DNA from: an uncultured Collinsella sp.
GTDB taxonomy: Bacteria; Actinomycetota; Coriobacteriia; Coriobacteriales; Coriobacteriaceae
Length of the DNA: 64,000 nt
Reading direction: 5' to 3'
Assembly: GCA_958450865.1 (NCBI GenBank)
Contig: CAUDNY010000006.1
Coordinates: 1-64,000 of the forward strand
Each line of letters begins with the position of its first letter. The first letter of the stretch is position 1. Of the stretch, positions 27,073 to 35,960 are shown in pieces. The translations under genes were made by a program, and so were the position numbers. A model generated the notes under the pieces. It was not told the origin of the DNA. It did no database searches and worked only from the letters and a program-made list of their open reading frames with translations.

Positions 27073-27832
27073 TCGCACCCTTCTTATCGCTGGTAACTGG
27101 AAGATGAACAACGACGTCGCCGAGGCCGCCAAGCTCGCCGACGAGCTGGCTCAGGCTCTGCCCGAGGTTCCGGCTGGCGTCGAGGTGCTCGTCTGCCCTC
27201 CGACCATCGACATCACCACGGTTCATGACCGCATTCAGGCTGCCCCCATCGCCCTCGGTGCACAGAACGTGTACTGGGAGGCCAAGGGTGCCTTCACCGG
27301 TGAGTCCTCTTGTGACATGCTCAAGTCCGCTGGCTGCACCTACTGCATCATCGGCCACTCCGAGCGTCGTGACTACTTCCACGAGACCGACGAGGACCAG
27401 AACAAGAAGGCCAAGGCTCTCGTTGCCGCCGGTCTTGTTCCCGTCTTCTGCTGCGGCGAGTCCCTCGAGGTCCGCGAGGCTGGCACCTATGTCGAGCACG
27501 TCGTGAACCAGGTCAAGGCTGGCCTTGCTGGTCTTGAGATCACCTGCCCCAAGCAGGTCGTCGTCGCCTACGAGCCCATCTGGGCCATCGGCACCGGCAA
27601 GACCGCTACCGCCGAGGACGCTCAGGAGGTCTGCGGCGCTATCCGTGAGACCCTCAAGGAGATGTTCGGCGAGGAGCTCGCCAACGGCATCCGCGTTCTC
27701 TATGGTGGCTCTGCCAAGCCCGGCAACATTGCCGAGCTCGTCGCCAAGCCCGACGTTGACGGCGCCCTCGTGGGCGGCGCTTCGCTCAAGGCTGCCGACT
27801 TCGCCTCTATGGTCGTCAAGGCAGGCGAGTAG
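27065..27832 (+). CDS. tpiA: Triosephosphate isomerase
   Basis: 255 residues with the N-terminal IAGNWKMNN (active-site Asn and Lys), catalytic His in IIGHSERR, catalytic Glu in AYEPIWAIGTGK and the phosphate loop YGGSAKPGN. The ATG at 27065 lies inside the end of pgk in another frame, so translation is coupled. Confidence 0.97.
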   Translation: MPNRTLLIAGNWKMNNDVAEAAKLADELAQALPEVPAGVEVLVCPPTIDITTVHDRIQAAPIALGAQNVYWEAKGAFTGESSCDMLKSAGCTYCIIGHSERRDYFHETDEDQNKKAKALVAAGLVPVFCCGESLEVREAGTYVEHVVNQVKAGLAGLEITCPKQVVVAYEPIWAIGTGKTATAEDAQEVCGAIRETLKEMFGEELANGIRVLYGGSAKPGNIAELVAKPDVDGALVGGASLKAADFASMVVKAGE

Positions 27833-27837
27833 GACAT

Positions 27838-29391
27838 ATGGCACAGCGTCATCTTCCCGCACTCCTGATCATTATGGACGGCTGCGGCCTGGCTCCGGCC
27901 GATGGCGAGAACGCCGTCGCCGCTGCCAAGACGCCCTTCCTCGATGGCCTGTACGAGAAGTACCCCCACACCACGCTCGGCGCTTCGGGCGAGGACGTGG
28001 GTCTTCCCGATGGCCAGATGGGCAACTCCGAGGTGGGTCACCTCAACATCGGTGCCGGCCGCATTGTGTTCCAGGAGCTTTCGCGCATCAACAACGCCAT
28101 CAAGGACGGCTCCATCGCCAAGAACGAGGTCTTCGTCAAGGCTATGGACGACGTCAAGGCTGACGGCAAGACTCTCCACCTCATGGGCCTTATGAGCCCT
28201 GGCGGTGTTCATTCTCACATGAACCACGTCGAGGCTCTGGTCAAGATGGCTGCCGAGCACGGTGTCAAGACCGTTCGCGTCCACGCCTTCATGGATGGCC
28301 GCGACGTTGACCCGCAGTCCGGCGCTGGCTACATGAGTGAGTTCTGCGCCTTCCTGGCCAAGATCTCCGAGGAGACCGGTTGCGACGCTCGCGTTGCCAC
28401 CGTCTCGGGCCGTTATTGGGCCATGGACCGCGATAATCGTTGGGAGCGCATCCAGCGCGCCTACGACGTCATGGTCAACGCGTCCGATGCCGATACAGAC
28501 CCCGTTGCCGGCATCAAGGCCTACTACGAGAAGGACCCGCGCGGCGACGAGTTCGTCGAGCCCTTCGCTGCCCACAACGAGGGCATCCACGAGGGCGACG
28601 CGGCCATCTTCTTCAACTTCCGTCCCGACCGCGCCCGTCAGATGACCCGCGTGTTCACGGACAAGGAGTTTGACGGCTTTGAGCGCGAGCAGATCAAGCT
28701 TTCGCACTTTGTGACGATGACCGAGTACGATCCGACGTTTGACGTTGAGGTCGCCTTCCCCAAGACGTTCCCCGAGAACGTCCTGGCCGACGTTATCGCC
28801 GCCAATGGCCTGAAGCAGCTGCACACCGCCGAGACCGAGAAGTACGCCCACGTGACGTTCTTCCTCAACGGCGGCATCGAGGAACCCAAGGAGGGCGAGG
28901 AGCGCGTGCTCGTCGCTTCCCCCAAGGTTGCTACCTACGATTTGCAGCCTGAGATGAGCGCTCCCGAGGTTACCGAGAAGCTTGTCGCCGCCATCAACGA
29001 GGATCGCGCTGATTTCTACATCGTGAACTTCGCGAACTGCGACATGGTTGGTCACACCGGTGTCTTCGACGCCGCCGTTAAGGCCGTTGAGGCTGTTGAC
29101 GATGCCCTGTCCAAGGTTGTCCCGGCGATTCTCGCCAAGGGCGGCTTTGCGCTGATTACCGCCGACCACGGCAACGCTGATCACATGTTTGACGTTGCTT
29201 CCGACGGTTCTAAGCATCCGTTTACGGCTCACACCACCAACCGTGTGCCGTTCATCATCGTTGATGAGAAGGCGCAGCTCACCGGTATCGAGGACGGTCG
29301 TCTTTCCGATATCGCTCCGACCATGCTCACCATGGCTGGTATTGAGCCTTCCGCCGAGATGACGGGTCGCGTGCTCGCCACCGAGGCCTAA
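27838..29391 (+). CDS. gpmI: 2,3-bisphosphoglycerate-independent phosphoglycerate mutase
   Basis: 517 residues, typical for the iPGAM alkaline-phosphatase superfamily. The metal-binding MDGCG and the phospho-serine loop GQMGNSEVGHLNIGAGR are clear, as are HAFMDGRDVDP and ITADHGNADHM. It interconverts 3- and 2-phosphoglycerate. It starts 5 bp after tpiA and closes the glycolysis operon. Confidence 0.96.
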   Translation: MAQRHLPALLIIMDGCGLAPADGENAVAAAKTPFLDGLYEKYPHTTLGASGEDVGLPDGQMGNSEVGHLNIGAGRIVFQELSRINNAIKDGSIAKNEVFVKAMDDVKADGKTLHLMGLMSPGGVHSHMNHVEALVKMAAEHGVKTVRVHAFMDGRDVDPQSGAGYMSEFCAFLAKISEETGCDARVATVSGRYWAMDRDNRWERIQRAYDVMVNASDADTDPVAGIKAYYEKDPRGDEFVEPFAAHNEGIHEGDAAIFFNFRPDRARQMTRVFTDKEFDGFEREQIKLSHFVTMTEYDPTFDVEVAFPKTFPENVLADVIAANGLKQLHTAETEKYAHVTFFLNGGIEEPKEGEERVLVASPKVATYDLQPEMSAPEVTEKLVAAINEDRADFYIVNFANCDMVGHTGVFDAAVKAVEAVDDALSKVVPAILAKGGFALITADHGNADHMFDVASDGSKHPFTAHTTNRVPFIIVDEKAQLTGIEDGRLSDIAPTMLTMAGIEPSAEMTGRVLATEA

Positions 29392-29418
29392 GAGAAAACA
29401 AATACCGTTTTCTAGCAA

Positions 29419-29451
29419 GGGGGTTGTCCATATTCGGGCAACCCCCTTTTT
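29419..29451 (+). terminator. Intrinsic terminator after gpmI
   Basis: GGGGGTTG (29419-29426) pairs with CAACCCCC (29439-29446), followed by TTTTT. Confidence 0.9.
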
Positions 29452-29486
29452 CTGCCATTTGGGGACGGGGTAGAAATGGTAGAAAT
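29452..29486 (+). repeat. Left REP-like inverted repeat
   Basis: Starts one base after the T-run of the gpmI terminator. It matches the reverse complement of 30395-30429 at 32 of 35 positions and can form a small hairpin by itself. Confidence 0.8.
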
Positions 29487-29625
29487 ACTTTTCCTCTAAA
29501 GCTTGACTTTCCGTTTGCCTGTGAGGGTTTGCCGCTGGCTAGTTTTCTTTCGTTGCCAACCTTGTATTAATGCCTATCTGGGTAGAGTTTGATGCAAACA
29601 TGCTTGCGGATTGTGAGGTCCAGCA

Positions 29626-30375
29626 ATGACAAGGCAGGCCAGAGTTAAGTCCCCCTATGGCTATTACCACGTGATGATGAGAGGCTGTGGCAAGCAGTAT
29701 CTATTCGAAGAGGATTATCAGCGCAGGTTTTTCATGTCCGTAGCAGGCGAAGCATGCACGCAGTACAAGGCATCGTTATGTGCCTGGTGCCTCATGGACA
29801 ACCACGTGCATATGCTGCTTTCTGATCACGAGGACCATATGTGGGAGATTATCCATTACATAGGAACCCTCTATGGTCAGTTTTTCAACAGGGTGACCGG
29901 ACGCTGTGGCCCTGTATTTCAGGATCGCTATAAAAGTAAGCCAATCGAGTCTAACGACTATTTTATGCAAGCAATTCGCTATATTCACGATAATCCGATT
30001 GAGCTTGGTTGCCGTCCGGAATGCTACCAATGGAGCAGCTATCAAGCCTACCTTGGTGAAGGCGGCCATCTGGACCGAAGCATCCTATTTAGTCTAATCG
30101 GTGGACAGGGAAATTTTGAATCCTTTAGCAAATCGGGCCGCAAGGATACCTATGTATTGAATACGGGTCGTTCGATGACGGTATTTGAGCAGGAGCGCAA
30201 GGCTAGGGGAGTTCTGAACGGCATGGATCCCCATGATGTTATAGGGATTCCCGGTCCATTTGAACGTGCCGAGGCTGTTCGAAGGCTGTATGAGGACGGC
30301 TTTAGTGAGCGACAGATTGTCCGTCTTACGGGGCTTGGACGCTATGTCGTTCAAACTGCTGTCAAATCACTTTAA
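29626..30375 (+). CDS. REP-associated tyrosine transposase (RAYT, Y1_Tnp/TnpA_REP family)
   Basis: 249 residues. The N-terminal Y1_Tnp domain has YGYYHVMMRGCGKQYLF, the HUH metal motif in DNHVHMLL (about 57-64) and a helix YFMQAIRYIHDNPIEL that supplies the catalytic Tyr. The C-terminal part (about 200-249) ends in a helix-turn-helix-like stretch (FSERQIVRLTGLGRYVVQTA). RAYTs are single-copy housekept relatives of IS200/IS605 transposases that spread REP hairpins. Base use is AT-richer than its neighbours, consistent with a separate origin. ATG 29626 follows GAGG. Confidence 0.87.
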   Translation: MTRQARVKSPYGYYHVMMRGCGKQYLFEEDYQRRFFMSVAGEACTQYKASLCAWCLMDNHVHMLLSDHEDHMWEIIHYIGTLYGQFFNRVTGRCGPVFQDRYKSKPIESNDYFMQAIRYIHDNPIELGCRPECYQWSSYQAYLGEGGHLDRSILFSLIGGQGNFESFSKSGRKDTYVLNTGRSMTVFEQERKARGVLNGMDPHDVIGIPGPFERAEAVRRLYEDGFSERQIVRLTGLGRYVVQTAVKSL

Positions 30376-30394
30376 TAGATGAAAATCAAGAGCT

Positions 30395-30429
30395 ATTTCT
30401 GCCATTTCTACCCCGTCCCCGAGTGGCAG
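30395..30429 (-). repeat. Right REP-like inverted repeat
   Basis: Reverse complement of the left repeat (29452-29486) with three differences. It ends about 65 bp before the secG start, so the element has landed close to, or brought, the secG promoter region. Confidence 0.8.
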
Positions 30430-30495
30430 GTAGGGGAGAGCGGGGGATTGTGGTACAGTACTGGAGTTTGAATTGTTCTATTAAGGAGCTTATCT

Positions 30496-30750
30496 ATGGG
30501 TCCGTTCCAGATTTTTCTGTTTGTCGTTTGGGCTGTCTCTGCCGTGGCGCTGACGATTCTCGTCCTGATGCATTCCGGTAAGGGCACCGGCGTTTCGGAT
30601 ATGATCGCTAGCTCGCTGTATAACTCCAGCTCTGCCACGGGCGTCATGGAGCAGAACCTCGATCGCCTGACGGTAATTATGGCCGTCGTTTTTGCCGTGT
30701 GCGTCGTCCTGTGCATGTTCTTCTTCCCGCAGGGCATCGTCGGCTTCTAA
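30496..30750 (+). CDS. secG: Protein translocase subunit SecG
   Basis: 84 residues with two hydrophobic helices (about 5-24 and 56-75) joined by the conserved loop LMHSGKGTGVSDMIASS. SecG is the small subunit of the SecYEG channel. ATG 30496 with AAGGAG 7 nt upstream. In actinobacteria secG ends the gap-pgk-tpiA cluster; here gpmI and the RAYT unit are inserted before it. Confidence 0.9.
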   Translation: MGPFQIFLFVVWAVSAVALTILVLMHSGKGTGVSDMIASSLYNSSSATGVMEQNLDRLTVIMAVVFAVCVVLCMFFFPQGIVGF

Positions 30751-30773
30751 GCACGAGCCGCATAAAATAATTG

Positions 30774-30804
30774 AAAAGGGTTCCGCAAGTGCGGGACCCT
30801 TTTT
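30774..30804 (+). terminator. Intrinsic terminator after secG
   Basis: GGGTTCCGC (30778-30786) pairs with GCGGGACCC (30791-30799) with one G-T pair, followed by five T. Confidence 0.85.
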
Positions 30805-30806
30805 GT

Positions 30807-30820
30807 TTACAAATTTGTAA
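30807..30820. promoter_or_regulatory. 14-bp palindrome before the oligopeptide operon
   Basis: TTACAAATTTGTAA is a perfect palindrome 226 bp before the binding-protein gene. Tandem TTGACC sequences (30866 and 30873) follow, but no convincing -10 at standard spacing. It is possibly an operator. Confidence 0.3.
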
Positions 30821-31045
30821 CAGAGTCAAAATATCCCCACATACTTCGCCCAACTAAAGAAATTCTTGACCGTTGACCGGAATTAGCCCCAAATCGTGCA
30901 TAAAATGCGCTACTGTATTGCGAAACGTTGGTCCGTTGTGCATAACCAGCCATAGCGACGGGCGACGTTTTTATGGTTCGGATCGGATTGTCTCGACATG
31001 TGTCCGACTGAACATTTCTTTGTCCTATCTCATAAGGAGGATGGC

Positions 31046-32722
31046 ATGGCTGATTCTATGTTCCACCAGCCCGTTATGGGTCGTCGCGCCTTCGTTGGCG
31101 GTACCCTTGCTGCGAGCTCCATGGCTTTTCTTGCCGCATGCGGCAAGAAGGGTGGCGACGCTTCCGGTTCTGAGTCCGGTTCGACGCTGAACTTCTACAT
31201 CAACAACCCGGTCTGCATCGACCCCTACAACGTCCAGGAGGACCAGGGCACTCAGGTCGAGTACCAGCTCTTTGACGCTCTGACCTCCTACGACGCCGAG
31301 AAGGGCGAGATCGTTCCGCTGGCTTGCGAGTCCTTTGAGTCCAATGACGACGCCACCGAGTTTACCTTCAAGATCAAGAAGGCCAAGTTCCACAACGGTG
31401 ACGACGTTACCTCCAAGTCCTTCAAGCTCGGTTGGGAGCGTCTGGTCAACACCAAGTCGGCCATCGCTACCGAGTACGGCCCTTCCGAGGTCTCCTATCA
31501 CCTTTCCATGGTCGAGGGTTATGACGACCTGCTTGCCGGTAACGCTACCGAGCTCAGCGGTGTTACGTGCCCCGACGATGAGACCCTCGTCGTCAAGCTG
31601 TCTTCCGCTTACGCTGACTTCCCCTTCGTCGCCTCTCATCCGGCTCTGGCCCCGGTTCCCGAGTGCGCCGAGTCCGATGTCAAGAGCTTCTATCTTGCCC
31701 CGGTCGGTAACGGCCCGTTCATGATGGACGGCAAGTGGGAGGATGGCCAGGAGATCAACGTCAAGAAGTTCGACGATTACTATGGCGACAAGGCCAAGAT
31801 CGATGGCATCCACTTCCAGGTCATCAAGGACATGGAGACCGCTTACAAGGAGTTCCAGGCCGGTAACCTCGATGTCTGCGACGTTCCCGTCGCTCAGATC
31901 GATGCCGCCAAGAAGGATCGCGGCGTGTCCAAGGACGGCTACACCATGGGTGACGGCGAGCGCATGCTGCTCGGCGCCGAGCCTTCCACGTACTATCTGA
32001 CCTGCAACACCACGGCCGAGCCGTTCAACAACGCCGACCTGCGTAGGGGCATCTCCCTGGCCATTAACCGTGAGGCCATCTGCAAGACCATCTTCAAGGG
32101 TACCCGTACCCCTGCCGACGGCATTGTTCCTCCGGGCATCGATGGCTACAAGGAGGGCGCATGGGAGTTCTGCGCCTACGATGTCGACAAGGCTAACGAG
32201 TACCTCGACAAGGTTGCTCCCGCTGGCGCTAACGGCGATCGTGGCATTAGCGTGACCCTGTCCTACAACCAGGACGGCGGTCACAAGGAGATCATGGAGT
32301 CCATCATCGGTGACCTCGCCAAGGTTGGCGTTACCGCTGTCTCCGATACCCCTGAGTGGTCTGCCCTGCTCGAGCAGTATCAGAACTTTAACTATCAGTT
32401 CGGTCGTCTGGGTTGGATTGCCGACTACCCGATCATGGACAACTTCCTGTATCCGCTGTTCCACTCCGACTCCCTCGGTGGCGACAACCGCTCCGGTTAC
32501 AACAACCCCGAGTTCGACGCCAAGGTCGACGAGGCTCGTACTATTGTTGACGACGAGGAGCGCGTCGCTAAGATGCAGGAGGCCGACGCAATGGTCGCTG
32601 CCGACTGCCCGGTCATCCCGATTATGTTCTACACGCACACCATCGCCGGCTCCGATCGCATTAAGCACCTCTATGTCGATCCGCAGAAGCACGCCGATCT
32701 GGGTACCGCTGAGCTCGCCTAA
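31046..32722 (+). CDS. oppA: Oligopeptide ABC transporter substrate-binding lipoprotein, OppA-like
   Basis: 558 residues. N-terminal MGRRAFVGG plus a hydrophobic stretch and lipobox LAAC (Cys about 33) indicate a lipoprotein, probably Tat-exported. The body matches SBP_bac_5 of the OppA branch (FEFCAYDVDKANEYLDK; ADYPIMDNFLYPLFHSDS). ATG 31046 has AAGGAGG about 5 nt upstream. It heads the complete operon binding protein-permease-permease-ATPase-ATPase. Confidence 0.88.
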   Translation: MADSMFHQPVMGRRAFVGGTLAASSMAFLAACGKKGGDASGSESGSTLNFYINNPVCIDPYNVQEDQGTQVEYQLFDALTSYDAEKGEIVPLACESFESNDDATEFTFKIKKAKFHNGDDVTSKSFKLGWERLVNTKSAIATEYGPSEVSYHLSMVEGYDDLLAGNATELSGVTCPDDETLVVKLSSAYADFPFVASHPALAPVPECAESDVKSFYLAPVGNGPFMMDGKWEDGQEINVKKFDDYYGDKAKIDGIHFQVIKDMETAYKEFQAGNLDVCDVPVAQIDAAKKDRGVSKDGYTMGDGERMLLGAEPSTYYLTCNTTAEPFNNADLRRGISLAINREAICKTIFKGTRTPADGIVPPGIDGYKEGAWEFCAYDVDKANEYLDKVAPAGANGDRGISVTLSYNQDGGHKEIMESIIGDLAKVGVTAVSDTPEWSALLEQYQNFNYQFGRLGWIADYPIMDNFLYPLFHSDSLGGDNRSGYNNPEFDAKVDEARTIVDDEERVAKMQEADAMVAADCPVIPIMFYTHTIAGSDRIKHLYVDPQKHADLGTAELA

Positions 32723-32819
32723 GAGTTTGCAGCTTCCGTGAGGGTCAAGTATTTACGTAGACCTCATGGGAAACATACAGTTCTCCCTAACCTGGGGTAA
32801 ACTGGCTGATGGTAATTTT

Positions 32820-32847
32820 GGGATGCCGGTCTGGCGATCGGCATCCC
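32820..32847 (+). terminator. Intercistronic hairpin between oppA and oppB
   Basis: GGGATGCCG (32820-32828) pairs perfectly with CGGCATCCC (32839-32847); the tail ATTTAGGTT is not a real T-run. It probably sets a high binding-protein to permease ratio, as in the nan transporter. Confidence 0.55.
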
Positions 32848-32878
32848 ATTTAGGTTAATCCCTAGATAGGGGAGTGGT

Positions 32879-33916
32879 ATGGGTAAGTACATCGTTAAAC
32901 GTGTGCTTCAGTTCATCCCGGTATTTTTGGGCGTCACGCTGATTCTGTTCGCCCTCCAGAATATCGTGCCGGGAGATCCGATCAAGCTGATCGGTGGAGA
33001 CAAGGCTCTGTCCCCCGAGGTGGAGCTTCAGCTTCGCGTGCGCTATCACCTGGTCCAGACGGACGAGGACGGCAACGCGATCCTTGACGAGAACGGCGAT
33101 CCCGTTCAGACGTCGCTTGTAGACCGTTATCTGTATTACATGAACGGCCTGCTTCATGGCGATCTGGGCAATTCGTACCAGCGCAAGCTGCCGGTTACGG
33201 AAATCTTTGCCCAGAAGTATCCGTATACGGTCAAACTTGCCGCGTGCGCCATCGTGCTCGAGGCAATCATGGGTATCGGTGCGGGTATCATTTCGGCGGT
33301 TAAGCGTTATTCCTTCTGGGATATTTTGGTAACGCTCACCACGTCGATCCTCGTTGCCGTCCCGGCCTTCTGGCTCGGTATGTTGCTGCAGCTGTTCTTT
33401 GGCGTCATTCTCAAGGATGCCACCGGCGGTGCATTCTCCATGCCGATCTCGGGTGCCGGCGGTGCCAGCTCTCAGTATCAGGATTGGATGCACTATGTGC
33501 TTCCGACCATTACGCTGGCTTCGGTTTCGACCGCTTATGCTGCCCGCATTATGCGCTCGCAGCTGCTTGACGTCATGAACCAGGATTACATCCGTACGGC
33601 AAAGGCCAAGGGTCTCTCCAATCGCGCGATCATCGTCAAGCATGCGCTTAAGAATGCACTCATCCCCGTCGTTACCTATATCGGTGTCGACTTTGGTGGC
33701 ATGCTTTCGGGCGCCATCCTGACCGAGACGGTCTTTAACTGGCCCGGTATCGGCTATGAGGTCTATCGCGCCATTAGCATGCGTGACTGGCCCATCGTTA
33801 TGGGCGGCGTTACGCTCATCGTCGTCGTCGTCATGGTGATCAACCTGCTCGTCGACATTAGCTATGCATTCCTCGACCCGCGCATCCGCCTTGGCGGTCC
33901 GTCGGATAAGGCCTAA
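32879..33916 (+). CDS. oppB: Oligopeptide ABC transporter permease OppB
   Basis: 345 residues; N-terminal helix KRVLQFIPVFLGVTLILFAL and PGDP motif typical of OppB, then about five more helices and the EAA loop QDYIRTAKAKGLSNRAIIVKH. ATG 32879 with GGGGAG 4 nt upstream. Confidence 0.92.
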   Translation: MGKYIVKRVLQFIPVFLGVTLILFALQNIVPGDPIKLIGGDKALSPEVELQLRVRYHLVQTDEDGNAILDENGDPVQTSLVDRYLYYMNGLLHGDLGNSYQRKLPVTEIFAQKYPYTVKLAACAIVLEAIMGIGAGIISAVKRYSFWDILVTLTTSILVAVPAFWLGMLLQLFFGVILKDATGGAFSMPISGAGGASSQYQDWMHYVLPTITLASVSTAYAARIMRSQLLDVMNQDYIRTAKAKGLSNRAIIVKHALKNALIPVVTYIGVDFGGMLSGAILTETVFNWPGIGYEVYRAISMRDWPIVMGGVTLIVVVVMVINLLVDISYAFLDPRIRLGGPSDKA

Positions 33917-33930
33917 GGGAGGTACGTCTC

Positions 33931-34866
33931 ATGCAGGAAACTGATTCTCAGTCTCAGGAGCAGGCTACCGCCACCAAGGCCGCATCTGCTCCCGCCAAGT
34001 CCCGCACGCTGTGGGGCGACGCTTTTAAGCGTCTTCGCAAGAACAAGCTCGCCGTTATCGGTGTCTGCTGGATCATCATCGTCGTATTGGTTGCCCTGAC
34101 CGCAGATTTGTGGGCTAAGCCCTGGCTCGGTTCGCCGACGGCTTCCGACTCGACCACCATGGCTGAGACGTCACTGCTGGCTCCGTGTGCAGAGCACCCG
34201 TTTGGCACCGACGCCCTTGGCCGTGACATTCTCGTCCGCGTTATCTACGGTGCACGTGTTTCGCTTTCCGTCGGTATTATGGCCACCGCGATCTCAACGG
34301 TGATCGGTCTGGTCATGGGTGCCCTAGCCGGTTTCTACGGCGGCATCTGGGATACGATCATCATGCGCTGTGCGGATATCTTCCTGGCGTTCCCGTACGT
34401 GCTGTTCGTTGTCGCCATGATCGCCGTTATCGGCCGTGGTCTTCAGAATGTCTTTATCGCCATCGGTATTCTCGGCTGGCCTTCGATTGCGCGTGTCTTC
34501 CGATCCGCGATCCTGACGGTCAAGGAAAACGACTATGTTGACGCTGCGCGCGCGATGGGTGCATCTGATGCTCGCATCGTCGTGCGTCACATCTTCCCGA
34601 ACTCCGTTGCCTCCATCGTCGTCTACGCGACTATGAACATTGGTGGCGCCATTCTGACCGAGTCCGCTTTGTCCTTCCTCGGCATGGGCGTTATTCCGCC
34701 TACGCCTTCGTGGGGCTCCATGATTCAGGACGGTCAGCAGTATCTCCTGACTGCTCCCTGGATGATGATCATGCCCGGTCTGGCAATTCTCTCGACGGTG
34801 CTCGCTTTCACCCTGCTGGGTGACGGTCTGCGCGACGCCCTCGACGTCAAGATGAAGGACGCATAA
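33931..34866 (+). CDS. oppC: Oligopeptide ABC transporter permease OppC
   Basis: 311 residues; hydrophilic first 40 residues, then the OppC pattern FGTDALGRDILVRVIYGARVSL and EAA loop ENDYVDAARAMGASDARIVVRH. GGGAGG precedes ATG 33931. It ends 2 bp before oppD. Confidence 0.92.
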   Translation: MQETDSQSQEQATATKAASAPAKSRTLWGDAFKRLRKNKLAVIGVCWIIIVVLVALTADLWAKPWLGSPTASDSTTMAETSLLAPCAEHPFGTDALGRDILVRVIYGARVSLSVGIMATAISTVIGLVMGALAGFYGGIWDTIIMRCADIFLAFPYVLFVVAMIAVIGRGLQNVFIAIGILGWPSIARVFRSAILTVKENDYVDAARAMGASDARIVVRHIFPNSVASIVVYATMNIGGAILTESALSFLGMGVIPPTPSWGSMIQDGQQYLLTAPWMMIMPGLAILSTVLAFTLLGDGLRDALDVKMKDA

Positions 34867-34868
34867 GG

Positions 34869-35960
34869 ATGAAGAAGAACATGAACTATGTGGACCTGAA
34901 GGACCAGCCGGTTCCCGAGGGCCAGCATCTGCTCGAGGTCGATGACCTTAAGATGTATTTCCACACCGAGGATGGCGTCGTTCGCGCTGTCGACGGTGTC
35001 TCCTACACGCTCGATCGCGGTGAGACCCTGGGCGTCGTCGGCGAGTCCGGCTCCGGTAAGTCCGTGACCGCCATGACCATCATGGGCCTTATCTCGATGC
35101 CTCCGGGAAAGATTGAGGGCGGTGACGTTCGCTACCGCGGCCGTTCTATCCTCGAGATGACCGAGGAAGAGATGCAGCACATTCGCGGTAACGATATCGC
35201 GATGATCTTCCAGGATCCTATGACCTCCCTGAACCCGGTCTACAAGATCGGCAAGCAGGTGGGCGAGGGCCTTCGTCTGCACCGTGGTTACTCCAAGCAG
35301 GAGGCGCTCAAGCGCGCCACCGAGCTTTTGGATCTCGTCGGTATTCCCGAGCCCGAGAAGCGCGTCAACGAGTATCCGCACCAGTTCTCCGGCGGTATGC
35401 GTCAGCGCGTCATGATCGCCATGGCTCTTGCCTGCGACCCCGATATTCTGATTGCCGACGAGCCCACGACTGCTCTGGACGTTACCATCCAGGCTCAGAT
35501 TATTGAGCTTATGCAGGAGATGCAGGAGAAGAACGGCAACGCCATCATCATGATCACCCACGACCTGGGTGTTGTCGCCGATATGGCCGATAAGATCATG
35601 GTTATGTACGCCGGCCGTCCCGTCGAGTTCGGTACTGCTGAGGAAATCTTCTACGAGAGCCGCCATCCTTACACCTGGGGTCTTATTCGTTCCATTCCGG
35701 AGCAGGCTATCGAGGAGAAGAAGCCGCTGACGCCGATTCACGGCAACCCGCCTTCGCTCATGAACCTGCCTGAGGGCTGCGTCTTCTCTCCTCGCTGCCC
35801 CTATGCGACGGACAAGTGCCGCAAGCAGCGCCCCGAGCGCGTTGTCACCGAGTCTGGTCACTACTCTGCGTGCCACTACTCCGGTGACCCCGAGTTCCTC
35901 AAGAACGCTCCTGAGACGTCCCGTACGCGCAAGGATTCCAAGAAGGGAGGCGAGGCGTAA
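34869..35960 (+). CDS. oppD: Oligopeptide ABC transporter ATPase OppD
   Basis: 363 residues with Walker A GESGSGKS (about 58), signature FSGGMRQR, Walker B ILIADEP and the C-terminal oligo_HPY extension with the Cys motif [14 protein letters not shown] (possible Fe-S or zinc site seen in several Opp ATPases). Its stop directly precedes oppF. Confidence 0.93.
   Translation: MKKNMNYVDLKDQPVPEGQHLLEVDDLKMYFHTEDGVVRAVDGVSYTLDRGETLGVVGESGSGKSVTAMTIMGLISMPPGKIEGGDVRYRGRSILEMTEEEMQHIRGNDIAMIFQDPMTSLNPVYKIGKQVGEGLRLHRGYSKQEALKRATELLDLVGIPEPEKRVNEYPHQFSGGMRQRVMIAMALACDPDILIADEPTTALDVTIQAQIIELMQEMQEKNGNAIIMITHDLGVVADMADKIMVMYAGRPVEFGTAEEIFYESRHPYTWGLIRSIPEQAIEEKKPLTPIHGNPPSLMNLPEGCVFSPRCPYATDKCRKQRPERVVTESGHYSACHYSGDPEFLKNAPETSRTRKDSKKGGEA

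Larger units (their letters stand above)
29452..30429. mobile_element. REP-associated transposase unit with terminal inverted REP-like repeats
   Basis: A 35-nt sequence at 29452-29486 reappears inverted at 30395-30429 with 32 of 35 matches (25 of 26 over the inner part). The core is GGGGACGGGGTAGAAATGG, which contains the GTAG tetranucleotide linked to REP recognition in enterobacteria. Each repeat holds its own CTGCCATTT/AAATGGYAG stem. The unit encloses the Y1-type transposase gene and sits between the gpmI terminator and secG. Confidence 0.75.

Noticed and set aside
29452..30429. Ordinary IS200/IS605 insertion sequence
   Set aside because: The protein has the longer RAYT build with an extra C-terminal helix-turn-helix, and the ends are inverted REP-like repeats, not the subterminal hairpins with direct target cleavage sites of IS200; no tnpB.
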